Positions 8,140 to 15,232 of a stretch of DNA of 64,000 nucleotides are shown piece by piece. The translations under genes and the position numbers were made by a program. Below the pieces are notes generated by a model. The model was given only the letters and a program-made list of their open reading frames with translations. It ran no database searches and had not been told where the DNA came from. Position 1 is the stretch's first letter. The number at the start of each line of letters is the position of its first letter. Source of the DNA: Streptomyces sp. MH60 (GTDB lineage Bacteria > Actinomycetota > Actinomycetes > Streptomycetales > Streptomycetaceae). Where the stretch lies: contig NZ_MULI01000003.1 of NCBI RefSeq assembly GCF_002939385.1, positions 62,001 to 126,000 on the forward strand, read 5' to 3'.

Positions 8140-8586
8140 TCAGACGGAGTGCTCCTCGGCGTAGCGGGCCAGCCCCTCCGCCATGCCCCGCATGAACTTC
8201 TGGAGGTAGCGAGGCATGAACCAGCCGAGCAGCCGGCTCGTCTCGTACTCGCCGTACCAGTGAATGGCCGTGCCCGAGCCGCCGGCTGCCGGGGTCAGCT
8301 CGATGCGCGCGCGATAGTTGCGCATCGAGGAGTTGAACGCGTCCTCGTAGGCCAGCACGCGTCCCTCGACCTTCTCGGTCAGCCTTTCGCCGGTCACGGT
8401 GCGTCCCGTCCGGAAGGCCCGGACAGCCCCGACGGCGTCGTCGCCGCCCGGGTCGAGGCCGGCCGACCGTGCCGTGTCCAGGCTGTCCACCTTGGACCAC
8501 AGCGGCCAACTCGAGGCGTCGACCAGCAGCTTCCACACGGTCTCCGGCGAGGCGCCGGTCGTCACGGTGACGTCGTACGTGTGCAT
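8140..8586 (-). CDS. SRPBCC (START/Bet v1-like) family protein
   Basis: A 148-residue SRPBCC protein, a hydrophobic-pocket fold used for ligand binding or cyclase/aromatase chemistry. The N-terminal VTTGASPETVWKLLVDASSWPLWSKVDSL and C-terminal RYLQKFMRGMAEGLARYAEEH helix are typical of the polyketide_cyc2 group. ATG 8586 is preferred because CAGGAG sits nine bases upstream; a GTG at 8637 would overlap the upstream hydrolase stop by 4 bp. It is probably co-transcribed with that hydrolase and lies just upstream of the ArsR/VOC pair. Confidence 0.82.
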   Translation of the reverse strand: MHTYDVTVTTGASPETVWKLLVDASSWPLWSKVDSLDTARSAGLDPGGDDAVGAVRAFRTGRTVTGERLTEKVEGRVLAYEDAFNSSMRNYRARIELTPAAGGSGTAIHWYGEYETSRLLGWFMPRYLQKFMRGMAEGLARYAEEHSV

Positions 8587-8633
8587 CGTGCGGTACTCCT
8601 GTGCGTCGGTGGAGGCGAGTGCGGGGACGTGGG

Positions 8634-9665
8634 TCACGCGTCGAGGAAGCGCAAGAGCTCCGCGGTGACGAACCGGGGGTTCTCCTCCACGAGCCAGTGC
8701 CCCGCCTTCGGAACGTCCACGGCCCGCACGATGTTGCCCAGACGTGGGGCGACCGTGCGTCGTATCGCGTCGAGCTGACCCTGGGCGGTCATGAGCAGGG
8801 TCGGGGCACGTACCGGTTCCGCCGCCACGGTGTCGCGGACGTCCTCGTCGAGGGCGCGGTAGAGCTCGAAGCCGCCCGTCAGGGCCTCGGGGCGGCTGTA
8901 GGTCCGTGCGTACTCGTCGACCTCGGCGCCGGTGAACGGGGACCGTTCACGGGTGCCGCCGAACGCCGTGCCGCCGTAGGAGACCTGGGGGTAGAACAGG
9001 GACAGGTACGCGCGGACATCGTCGCCCACGACCGCCTCGGGGACCTTCCGCTGGGAGTGGAAGGCGATGTGCCAGCTGAGCGAGCGGTAGGTGGGCGCGT
9101 CGACCGCGGGCCCGGGCAGCGGCAGGTCGAAGTAGCCGAGCCGTGCCGTGTCGTCGGGGAACCGGCTGGCGTACTGGAACGCGACCGCCGCGCCGAAGTC
9201 GTGCCCGATGACGCGGGCGTCGTCCACCCCGAGCCGGTCGGCGATCAGCTCGTGCACGTAGCGGGCCAGCGTGGCCTTGTCGTAGCCGGTCGGTGAACCG
9301 GTGCTGTCGCCCAGCCCGGGGAGGTCGACGGCGTAGACGGTGTGGTGTTCGGCGAGTTCCGGCATGATCGGCCACCAGCCGTACCAGGTCTGCGGCCAGC
9401 CGTGGATCAGCACGACCGGTGTGCCCCGGCCGCCGGTCACGTAGTGCATGCGGACGCCGTCGACCTCGGCGAACTCGTGACGGAAGGTGCCCTCGAAGCG
9501 GGGATCGTCCTGCGTGGCGGCGGCGTGGGCGGGAGCGTCCTGACGTGGTGTCGGTGTGGAACAGGCCGCGGTGGCCAGCGCGAGCAGGAGGGCGAGGACG
9601 ACGGTTGCCCGTGCGCGCGTGGCTCGCAGGGCGCGGCACGGCAGCGGCCGTTGTGCAGTGATCAT
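8634..9665 (-). CDS. Alpha/beta hydrolase, epoxide-hydrolase-like, probable lipoprotein
   Basis: A 343-residue hydrolase of the epoxide hydrolase/haloalkane dehalogenase branch. It has the HGWPQTW oxyanion motif (H88), an aspartate nucleophile D156 in IGHDFGAA rather than serine, and H323 in KAGHWLVEENP. The first 40 residues are a signal sequence with a possible lipobox ending at C35 (LATAAC), so the enzyme is probably exported and perhaps lipid-anchored, which is less usual for this family. The substrate is unknown. It is upstream of the SRPBCC gene on the same strand, with a possible GTGA coupling. Confidence 0.83.
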   Translation of the reverse strand: MITAQRPLPCRALRATRARATVVLALLLALATAACSTPTPRQDAPAHAAATQDDPRFEGTFRHEFAEVDGVRMHYVTGGRGTPVVLIHGWPQTWYGWWPIMPELAEHHTVYAVDLPGLGDSTGSPTGYDKATLARYVHELIADRLGVDDARVIGHDFGAAVAFQYASRFPDDTARLGYFDLPLPGPAVDAPTYRSLSWHIAFHSQRKVPEAVVGDDVRAYLSLFYPQVSYGGTAFGGTRERSPFTGAEVDEYARTYSRPEALTGGFELYRALDEDVRDTVAAEPVRAPTLLMTAQGQLDAIRRTVAPRLGNIVRAVDVPKAGHWLVEENPRFVTAELLRFLDA

Positions 9666-9756
9666 GTGCGTCTCATCCTGAGGAGAGCGGAACGGTGGCG
9701 AGGTGCCTCGCCGGCAGTCTTGCCGGGCACGTCGCGCCTGGCACGAAACCTTGCGG

Positions 9757-9920
9757 TTACGGCAAGTCGGACCCGCTTGTCCACCGGCCCTTCTCGCTGA
9801 ACAGGTCGATCAGGTAGGTCTCGACGACCGAGTCGCCGATGTACTCGGAAGTGGCGTCGGACAGCAGCGGCCGGACGCGTGACCAGGCGCCGTCCGCGCC
9901 GACCCGCGGGCCCGTGACGG
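9757..9920 (-). pseudogene. Remnant of a TetX-like FAD-dependent monooxygenase
   Basis: Reading leftwards from about 9920, the frame encodes VGADGAWSRVRPLLSDATSEY, IGDSVVETYLIDL and then a stop at 9757-9759. The first part matches the DG-motif region of class A FAD monooxygenases of the TetX group (family pattern GADGAWSRVRPLLSDA-PEYTG). Neither the Rossmann N-terminus nor the GD-motif C-terminus is present, and the sequence upstream in the frame has no similarity I can see. This is about 55 codons of an otherwise 380-residue enzyme. The rest of 9666-10122 shows nothing I can assign. Confidence 0.6.
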
Positions 9921-10122
9921 CGGAGGCGCCGACACCGCACCGACATCGCAGGTCAGCGGTACGCTCCGCACCTTCCGCGTCGGGCGGCGGGATGCGGCGG
10001 CAGAGGTGTCCGGGCCGGGCCCGCCGACTCCCGTATGCGGCGGCAGGCATCCGTCACGCTCGGCGGGGCAGTCGCAGTTCACGACAACTCCCCGCGACGC
10101 ACACAGAGATGAGCGTGATGAC

Positions 10123-10530
10123 GTGTCCTTCCCCGAACACCCCGCAACGCCCGCCGGTTCGACGCAGCCCGGGGCCGGAGCCGGGCGCGGCAACGGAATG
10201 GCGATCGCCGCGCTCGTGCTCGGCATCCTGGCCGTGGTCCTCTTCTGGACCGTCATCGGCGGTGTGGTGCTCGGCATCCTCGCGCTGGTCTTCGGCATCA
10301 TCGGCGCGCGCAGAGCCCGGGGCGGCAGAGCGCCGCGCCGCACGATGTCCATCTTCGGGGCGGTGCTGGGCGTGCTCGGGGTCATCGGTTCCGTGGTGAT
10401 CATCGCGATCGGCGCGTCGATCCTGAACTCGGACGAGTTCAAGGACTTCGACGACTGTGTGCGGCACGCCGACACTCAGAGCGAACGGGACGCCTGCGCG
10501 GACGACTTCAACGAGGACGTCGACAACTGA
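10123..10530 (+). CDS. DUF4190 domain membrane protein
   Basis: A 135-residue membrane protein. After a short Pro/Gly-rich cytoplasmic tail come two long hydrophobic segments. NGMAIAALVLGILAVVL opens the DUF4190 repeat, with the LGILALVFGIIGARRAR turn and IFGAVLGVLGVIGSVV as second half. It ends in an acidic 35-residue extracytoplasmic tail with two Cys (DDCVRHAD, RDACADDF) that could form a disulfide. The start is set at GTG 10123; the frame is open further upstream without family similarity or a ribosome site. Confidence 0.78.
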   Translation: MSFPEHPATPAGSTQPGAGAGRGNGMAIAALVLGILAVVLFWTVIGGVVLGILALVFGIIGARRARGGRAPRRTMSIFGAVLGVLGVIGSVVIIAIGASILNSDEFKDFDDCVRHADTQSERDACADDFNEDVDN

Positions 10531-10578
10531 CCCGTGGCGTGCCTGCGCCGGTCGCGCCGCCGAGCCGGCGGAAGAAGC

Positions 10579-11100
10579 TCAGCGCGGCGGCCCGGGGCGC
10601 AGGTCGAGGGTCCAGTTCTGGCCGACGAGGTCCTGGCCGTAGCTGTGGTGGTGCGCCTCGTCGGCGAGGGTGAAGCCGAAGCTCTGGTAGATCCTGCGCG
10701 CCGCCACGAGTACGTCGTTGGTCCACAGTGTCACCTGCTGGTAGCCCGCCTCGCGGGCGAAAGCGAGGCACTCTCCGACCAGACGCGTTCCGAGGCCGAG
10801 GCCCCTGCCCCGCGGGGTGACGAGCAGGATCCGCAGCTTGGCCACCTCCGGCCGGTCGCCCGCGACGAGGAAGACGCAGCCCACGCGCCGGCCGTCGGCC
10901 TCGGCGATCCAGCCCGCCTCGCGGGCCGGGTCGTGCCGCGCGGCGTAGTCGGCGACGATCCTGGCGACCAGCGCCTCGAAATCGGTGTTCCAGCCGAACT
11001 GCTGGTCATAGGTCTCGCCGTGGGCCATCACCACCCACCCCAGGTCGCCGGGCCGGTCGGCGCGGCGTACGGCGACGTTCTCCTGATCTCGTTGCGGCAT
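10579..11100 (-). CDS. GNAT N-acetyltransferase (MarR-associated, HTH-free type)
   Basis: A 173-residue acetyltransferase. The segment VAKLRILLVTPRGRGLGLGTRLVGECLAFA is the acetyl-CoA pyrophosphate loop (RGRGLG) with its following helix, and VTLWTNDVLVAARRIYQSFGF is the usual C-terminal motif. The family resembles the GNAT domain fused to MarR in other actinobacteria (AHGETYDQQFGWNTDFEALV). I chose ATG 11100 with GGGAG upstream over an ATG 42 bases earlier. It is divergent from a TetR gene across a 20-bp inverted repeat, and so probably controlled by it. Confidence 0.87.
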   Translation of the reverse strand: MPQRDQENVAVRRADRPGDLGWVVMAHGETYDQQFGWNTDFEALVARIVADYAARHDPAREAGWIAEADGRRVGCVFLVAGDRPEVAKLRILLVTPRGRGLGLGTRLVGECLAFAREAGYQQVTLWTNDVLVAARRIYQSFGFTLADEAHHHSYGQDLVGQNWTLDLRPGPPR

Positions 11101-11156
11101 GTGGCGCTCTCCCGGCCTTCGCGGTTCATTCCGTCGCATCACTGCATCACCGCATC

Positions 11157-11176
11157 ACTGAAACAGTCGTTTCAGT
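11157..11176. promoter_or_regulatory. Putative TetR operator (ACTGAAAC-N4-GTTTCAGT)
   Basis: Perfect 8-bp arms around a 4-base centre, 12 bases before the ATG of the TetR gene and about 57 bases from the divergent GNAT start. A TAGGCT box at 11177-11182 could be the -10 element of a leaderless tetR transcript, so a bound repressor would cover that promoter. Confidence 0.65.
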
Positions 11177-11188
11177 TAGGCTAGCCGC

Positions 11189-11794
11189 ATGTCCCAGGAA
11201 GCGCCAACCCCCTCGGCCCGGCGGAACGAACTGCTGGAGGCCGCCTACCGGTACGCCCTCACCCACGGACTGGCCGGCCTGTCCCTGCGCCCCCTGGCCG
11301 GGGCCATCGGCTCCAGCCCGCGGGTCCTGCTCTTCCTCTTCGAAAGCAAGGACGGGCTGCTGCGCGCGCTGCTGGCACGGGCGCGCGCCGACCAACTGGC
11401 GCTCCTGGAACGGGCCGGGGGGCCCGATCGCCCCGCGGGACTGGCGCCGGCCGTCGAACGGGTCTGGACATGGCTCGCCGCGAAGGAGCACCGGCCCTTG
11501 CTGCGGCTGTGGGCCGAGGCCTACGCGCGCTCCCTCAACCAGCCCGACGGAGCCTGGGCCGGGTTCGCCCGTGCGACGGTGGACGACTGGCTCGGCGTCC
11601 TGGCCGGCTTCCAGACACCGTCCGAACGTGCCGGCGAGGACGGGCTCGCTCGCCGCACCCTGGCCCTGGCCGTCCTGCGGGGCGCGCTGCTCGACCTTCT
11701 CGCCACGGACGACGAGGAGCGGCTCACCGCGGCCGTCGTGCAGCAGAGCCGGGTGGCGCTGTATGGGCGCGACCAGCCGGAGCGATGTGACTAA
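11189..11794 (+). CDS. TetR family transcriptional regulator
   Basis: A 201-residue TetR protein. The helix-turn-helix covers about residues 10-55 (ARRNELLEAAYRYALTHGLAGLSLRPLAGAIG, recognition helix SSPRVLLFLFESKDGLL). The C-terminal ligand domain is of the kind seen with small oxidoreductase or transferase targets. It starts just after a 20-bp inverted repeat and is followed, two bases after its stop, by the OsmC gene, so tetR-osmC is one unit and the divergent GNAT gene is the other probable target. Confidence 0.87.
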   Translation: MSQEAPTPSARRNELLEAAYRYALTHGLAGLSLRPLAGAIGSSPRVLLFLFESKDGLLRALLARARADQLALLERAGGPDRPAGLAPAVERVWTWLAAKEHRPLLRLWAEAYARSLNQPDGAWAGFARATVDDWLGVLAGFQTPSERAGEDGLARRTLALAVLRGALLDLLATDDEERLTAAVVQQSRVALYGRDQPERCD

Positions 11795-11795
11795 T

Positions 11796-12245
11796 GTGAA
11801 CGGCATGAGCGAACACTCGGAGCGTTCCGTCGTCGTCGAACGCACCAGCAGCGGCCAGTTCGTGGCGACCAACGCCAGCGGCGCATCGATCCGTTTCGGC
11901 ACGTCTCCGGACGGCGAGCAGGACGCCGGGTTCACCCCGGTCGAGTTGTTCCTGGCCGCGATCGGCGGCTGCTCGGCCGTGGACGTCGATATCGCGACCG
12001 GCCGGCACGCGCAGCCCACCCGGTTCTCCGTGACGGTCACGGGGGACAAGGTCAGCGACGACCTGGGCAACCGCATGACGAACCTCGAGGTCGCGTTCAC
12101 GGTGGCCTTCCCGGACGACGAGGGGGCGGAGCGCGCCCGCGCGATCCTGCCCCGCGCGGTCAAGGCGTCCCATGACCGTCTGTGCACCGTGAGCAGGACC
12201 GTCGAGATCGGCACCCCGGTGAGCACGACGGTCACCGACGCCTGA
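11796..12245 (+). CDS. OsmC-family peroxide/thiol protein
   Basis: A 149-residue OsmC/Ohr-like protein. The two redox-active cysteines expected of the family are present: C59 in FLAAIGGCSAVDVD and C130 in ASHDRLCTVSRTV. Such proteins reduce organic or hydrogen peroxides in the cytoplasm, usually with lipoyl or bacillithiol-type partners; subclass assignment (OsmC against Ohr against YhfA-like) is uncertain. The start is GTG 11796, one base after the tetR stop; an in-frame ATG at 11805 is the alternative. The context suggests the TetR protein senses an electrophile or peroxide-related molecule. Confidence 0.85.
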   Translation: MNGMSEHSERSVVVERTSSGQFVATNASGASIRFGTSPDGEQDAGFTPVELFLAAIGGCSAVDVDIATGRHAQPTRFSVTVTGDKVSDDLGNRMTNLEVAFTVAFPDDEGAERARAILPRAVKASHDRLCTVSRTVEIGTPVSTTVTDA

Positions 12246-12316
12246 CGCCTCACGTCCGCGCCATACTGGTGTAAAGGGGGTGAAATCCCTAAGGGCGAGT
12301 TCGTGGAGGCGCAGCG

Positions 12317-13054
12317 ATGGAGCAGCACGCCGAGAACGAGGACGACCACACGACGGATGCCACGGAGGAGCGCGGCCCCGATGTCTTCCTGGACGTCCCC
12401 CAGCTCAAGGTCGACGAGCTCGACCTCGACGTGGAGAACCTGCGGGCCCGGGTGTCCCTCCAGGCCGAGGTGCTTGACCTGCTCAAGCTGAACGTGGGCG
12501 CCGACGTCGCGCTCGGCCAGGTCCACCTCGGCATCTCAGGCGTCGAGGCACAGGCCCAGCTCAAGGTCCGCTTGGACAACGTCGCGCTGATCATCAACCG
12601 GGTCCTCACCACGCTCGACCGCAATCCGCAGATCCTGGAGGACCTGGCCCGCGGCATCGGGAACGCCGCGCAGGACGTCGCAGAGGGGGCCGGGTCCGCG
12701 GTCGAGGACGTCGGCGGCAGCGCCGGCGAGGCACTCGGAGAGGTGGCACAGGGCGTCGGCGAGGTCGGCGTGGGCGCGGGCGACGCCGCGCTGGAGACCG
12801 GACGGGCCGCGGGGCGAAGCGTTCGCCGCACCGCGCAGGAGGCCGGGGCCGGGGAGGCAGCCGGGAAGACCGCTCGCCGGGCCGGTGGAACGGCTGGTTC
12901 CGTCACTCGCACGGACCATGGCACGCACCGCACCGCCTCCCCGGGCGCCTCGGGCGGGGACTCCGCCCGTCGGCGCCGCACACGCGACGACGAGTCCGGG
13001 GCCACGCGGCCCATCGGGCGCCGGGGTGTCAGGAAGCGCGAGGAGCCGCCCTGA
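12317..13054 (+). CDS. Conserved actinobacterial protein with amphipathic Gly/Ala/Glu repeats
   Basis: A 245-residue protein, not assigned to a function. Residues 20-110 form a conserved domain beginning VFLDVPQLKVDELDLDVENL and containing VSLQAEVLDLLKLNVGADVALG. Residues 115-190 are a run of 7-to-11-residue amphipathic units rich in Ala, Gly, Glu and Val (such as GSAVEDVGGSAGEALGEVA), reminiscent of lipid- or surface-binding helices. The tail is highly basic (RRRRTRDDES, GRRGVRKREE) and could bind DNA or acidic polymers. GGAGG lies seven bases before the ATG. No signal peptide is visible. Confidence 0.65.
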   Translation: MEQHAENEDDHTTDATEERGPDVFLDVPQLKVDELDLDVENLRARVSLQAEVLDLLKLNVGADVALGQVHLGISGVEAQAQLKVRLDNVALIINRVLTTLDRNPQILEDLARGIGNAAQDVAEGAGSAVEDVGGSAGEALGEVAQGVGEVGVGAGDAALETGRAAGRSVRRTAQEAGAGEAAGKTARRAGGTAGSVTRTDHGTHRTASPGASGGDSARRRRTRDDESGATRPIGRRGVRKREEPP

Positions 13055-13357
13055 ACGGACCCGCCGGCGTCGCCGTCCGCTGAGACACCCACCGGGCACC
13101 TCGCGGGCCCCGCCCCCGCCGTCTCCTTCGACGCGGTCGTCAGCGGCGGCCGTCTGCGCTTCGAGGAGGCACCACGGACCCGGGTCTCCTTCCCCGGCAC
13201 CGGCGCGCGCGAGTCGGTGTCCCGCACTGAGCGGACCAACCTCCCCCAGCGGGTGGAGCCCGGGCACGACTACCGCGACGTGACCGTGCGGTACCACCTC
13301 GCCAGCCGTCCCACCGGGCCGGGCGACGACAGCCCGGCGGCCCGAGACGGACCGTGA
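13055..13357 (+). pseudogene. Open frame continuing in phase after the previous stop; probable broken or mis-started gene
   Basis: The frame of the 245-residue gene stays open for 100 codons after its TGA, and the second part reads as real protein: FDAVVSGGRLRFEEAPRTRV, then SFPGTGARESVSRTERTNLP, then QRVEPGHDYRDVTVRYHLA. There is no ATG, GTG or TTG before this conserved-looking stretch; the first in-frame GTG falls inside it. Its TGA overlaps GTG 13354 of the PucR frame (GTGA). Possibilities are a decayed small gene, a rare start codon, or a C-terminal extension separated by a nonsense mutation or sequencing error. I cannot name the family. Confidence 0.45.
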
Positions 13358-15057
13358 GCACACGGCCGACGGCCGACGATGATGGACGTATGGCAGCACA
13401 GGAACCCGACCGGCCCGACAGCGGTCCGTCGCTGGAGCAGATCCTCGGTCTGATCGCCCCCGGCATGCTGGATGTCGTCGTGGCGCCGCGCGGCTCCGGT
13501 GTGCCAGTGGCCGACGTGGTGCTGCACGACCCGGGTGAGGAGCGGGACGACGACGCCTGGGCGGCATCCGGACTGATCCTGCTCGCGGTCGGTGTGGACG
13601 TCGCCTCGCCGGAGGCGGTCGACGTGCTGCGCGGTGCCGACCGGGCCGGAGCCGCGGCCGTGGTGCTGAGGCGGGGTGCTCGCGGGCCGCGGACGGCGCT
13701 GCTGGAGGCGGCCGCTTCGGGACGTACGGCGCTGCTCACCCGGCGGCCGGGGCAGGGATGGACGGAGCTGCTCGGCCAGCTGCGCACCGCCCTGGCGCAC
13801 AGCGCCCCGACCGGAACGGCCGGGGTGGCGGGCCTGCGGCTCGGTGACCTGTCAGGACTGGCCAACACGGTGGCGGCCCTGGTCGGCGGCGCGATCACCA
13901 TCGAGGACCCTCAGTCGCGGGTGCTCGCCTACTCGCGAATGGACCATGAGCCGGACCCGATGCGCAGGCTGACGATCCTCGGACAGGAGGTCCCGCGCTG
14001 GCGGGTGGACGAACTGCGCGAGAGCGGCTTCTTCCAGGCCCTGTGGAGCACCGACGGCGTCGTACGTCTGCCCGCCGACGACCGGTACGCGGAACGGCTG
14101 GCCGTCGCGGTGCGCCACGGGTCGGAGGTCCTCGGCTCGCTCTGGGCCGCCGCCGACGGCCGGCCGCTGGCCGAGGACGCGGCGGCGGCGCTGCACACGG
14201 CGGCGCGGGCCGCCGTGCCGCATCTGTCCCACCACCAGACCTGGGGCCGGGCCGCGGCCAGGGCGCGCGAGGGCGCGGTGCACGCCCTGCTCGACGGGAG
14301 CGGGCAGGCGGCCCGCGTCGCGCACGAAGCCGGGGTCGCGCCGGGCCGGCCGTACACGGTGATGGTCGCGGAGGCCTACGACGGCCGGGATCTGGCAGGT
14401 GCGCCCAACGGGACAGCGGGAGCAGCCGCCGAGCAGCGGGTGCTGGACGTGCTCGCGCTGCAGGCCGCGGCGTACCGGCCGGGCTGTGCGACGGCGCGGT
14501 CGGGGCGACGGCTGTACGTCCTGCTTCCGGCGGGGGAGGAGGAGAGGGACCCGGCGCGGGCCCTGCTGGCGGCGGCTCGCTCGGTGCCGCGCGGTGTGGT
14601 GTTCGCGGGCGTCGGCCCGGTGACGTCCGACCTGTCGGAGCTGCCCGCGTCGCGCGAGGCCGCGGAGCTGGTGGTGCGGGTGCTGGGGGAGCGGGCCGCG
14701 CGGCTGCCTGCCGCGGACGTGGTGTCCGCGGTGGCGGCGTTCGGTGAGCTGGTTCCCGAGGTGTCCGCGCTGCGGGTGCTCGACCGGATCGCGCCGTTGT
14801 GGGAGAACCTGTCGGGTCCGGTGCACGCGATGGTGGAGCACGACCGGGCGCACGGCTCGGAGTACGGCGCGTCGGTCGCCGCCTACATCGACGCCTTCGG
14901 TGACACGGGCACGGCAGCCGGTCGTCTGAACGTGCATCCGAACACCCTGCGGTACCGGCTGCGGCGGGCCCGGGAGCTGTTCGGCATCGACCTGGCGGAC
15001 CCGACCGTACGGCTCCTGGCGGACATCGGACTGCGGCTGGCGCGGCGCACGGGGTGA
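13354..15057 (+). CDS. PucR/CdaR-type transcriptional regulator
   Basis: A protein of about 556-567 residues. The N-terminal half is a PucR-like sensory region (LEQILGLIAPGMLDVVVAPRG) with a GAF-like middle (ITIEDPQSRVLAYSRMDHEPD). Then comes the degenerate GGDEF-like domain of CdaR/PucR proteins, and at the C-terminus the HTH_30 domain: ASVAAYIDAFGDTGTAAGRL followed by NVHPNTLRYRLRRARELFGI. Family members activate purine, sugar-acid or amino-acid catabolism. The genes downstream are a LysA-like decarboxylase and a KimA-like carrier. The start may be GTG 13354 (coupled) or ATG 13390. Confidence 0.88.
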   Translation: MSTRPTADDDGRMAAQEPDRPDSGPSLEQILGLIAPGMLDVVVAPRGSGVPVADVVLHDPGEERDDDAWAASGLILLAVGVDVASPEAVDVLRGADRAGAAAVVLRRGARGPRTALLEAAASGRTALLTRRPGQGWTELLGQLRTALAHSAPTGTAGVAGLRLGDLSGLANTVAALVGGAITIEDPQSRVLAYSRMDHEPDPMRRLTILGQEVPRWRVDELRESGFFQALWSTDGVVRLPADDRYAERLAVAVRHGSEVLGSLWAAADGRPLAEDAAAALHTAARAAVPHLSHHQTWGRAAARAREGAVHALLDGSGQAARVAHEAGVAPGRPYTVMVAEAYDGRDLAGAPNGTAGAAAEQRVLDVLALQAAAYRPGCATARSGRRLYVLLPAGEEERDPARALLAAARSVPRGVVFAGVGPVTSDLSELPASREAAELVVRVLGERAARLPAADVVSAVAAFGELVPEVSALRVLDRIAPLWENLSGPVHAMVEHDRAHGSEYGASVAAYIDAFGDTGTAAGRLNVHPNTLRYRLRRARELFGIDLADPTVRLLADIGLRLARRTG

Positions 15058-15106
15058 GACCGCGGCCCGGGACATTGATCATCTCACTGTGGTGATGCAC
15101 AGCATT

Positions 15107-15157
15107 TTGGTTCGACCGTGGTCGCACCGAACGAAGACGCGGCGGGTTCCGCGGAAC
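15107..15157. promoter_or_regulatory. Palindrome cluster between pucR and the decarboxylase gene
   Basis: Two symmetric elements lie in the 175-base gap. TTGGTTCG at 15107-15114 pairs with CGAACGAA at 15128-15135 (7 of 8), and GTTCCGCGGAAC at 15146-15157 is a perfect 12-bp palindrome. The octamer GAACGAAG occurs at both sites, 24 bases apart. Candidate binding sites for the upstream PucR protein at the decarboxylase promoter. Confidence 0.5.
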
Positions 15158-15232
15158 GAAGCTGTGCAAGGCAGAACGGCCGGCCGCCCGACGAGCGCCG
15201 TGCACGACCGACGCGTCTGGAGTGTGTTGACA

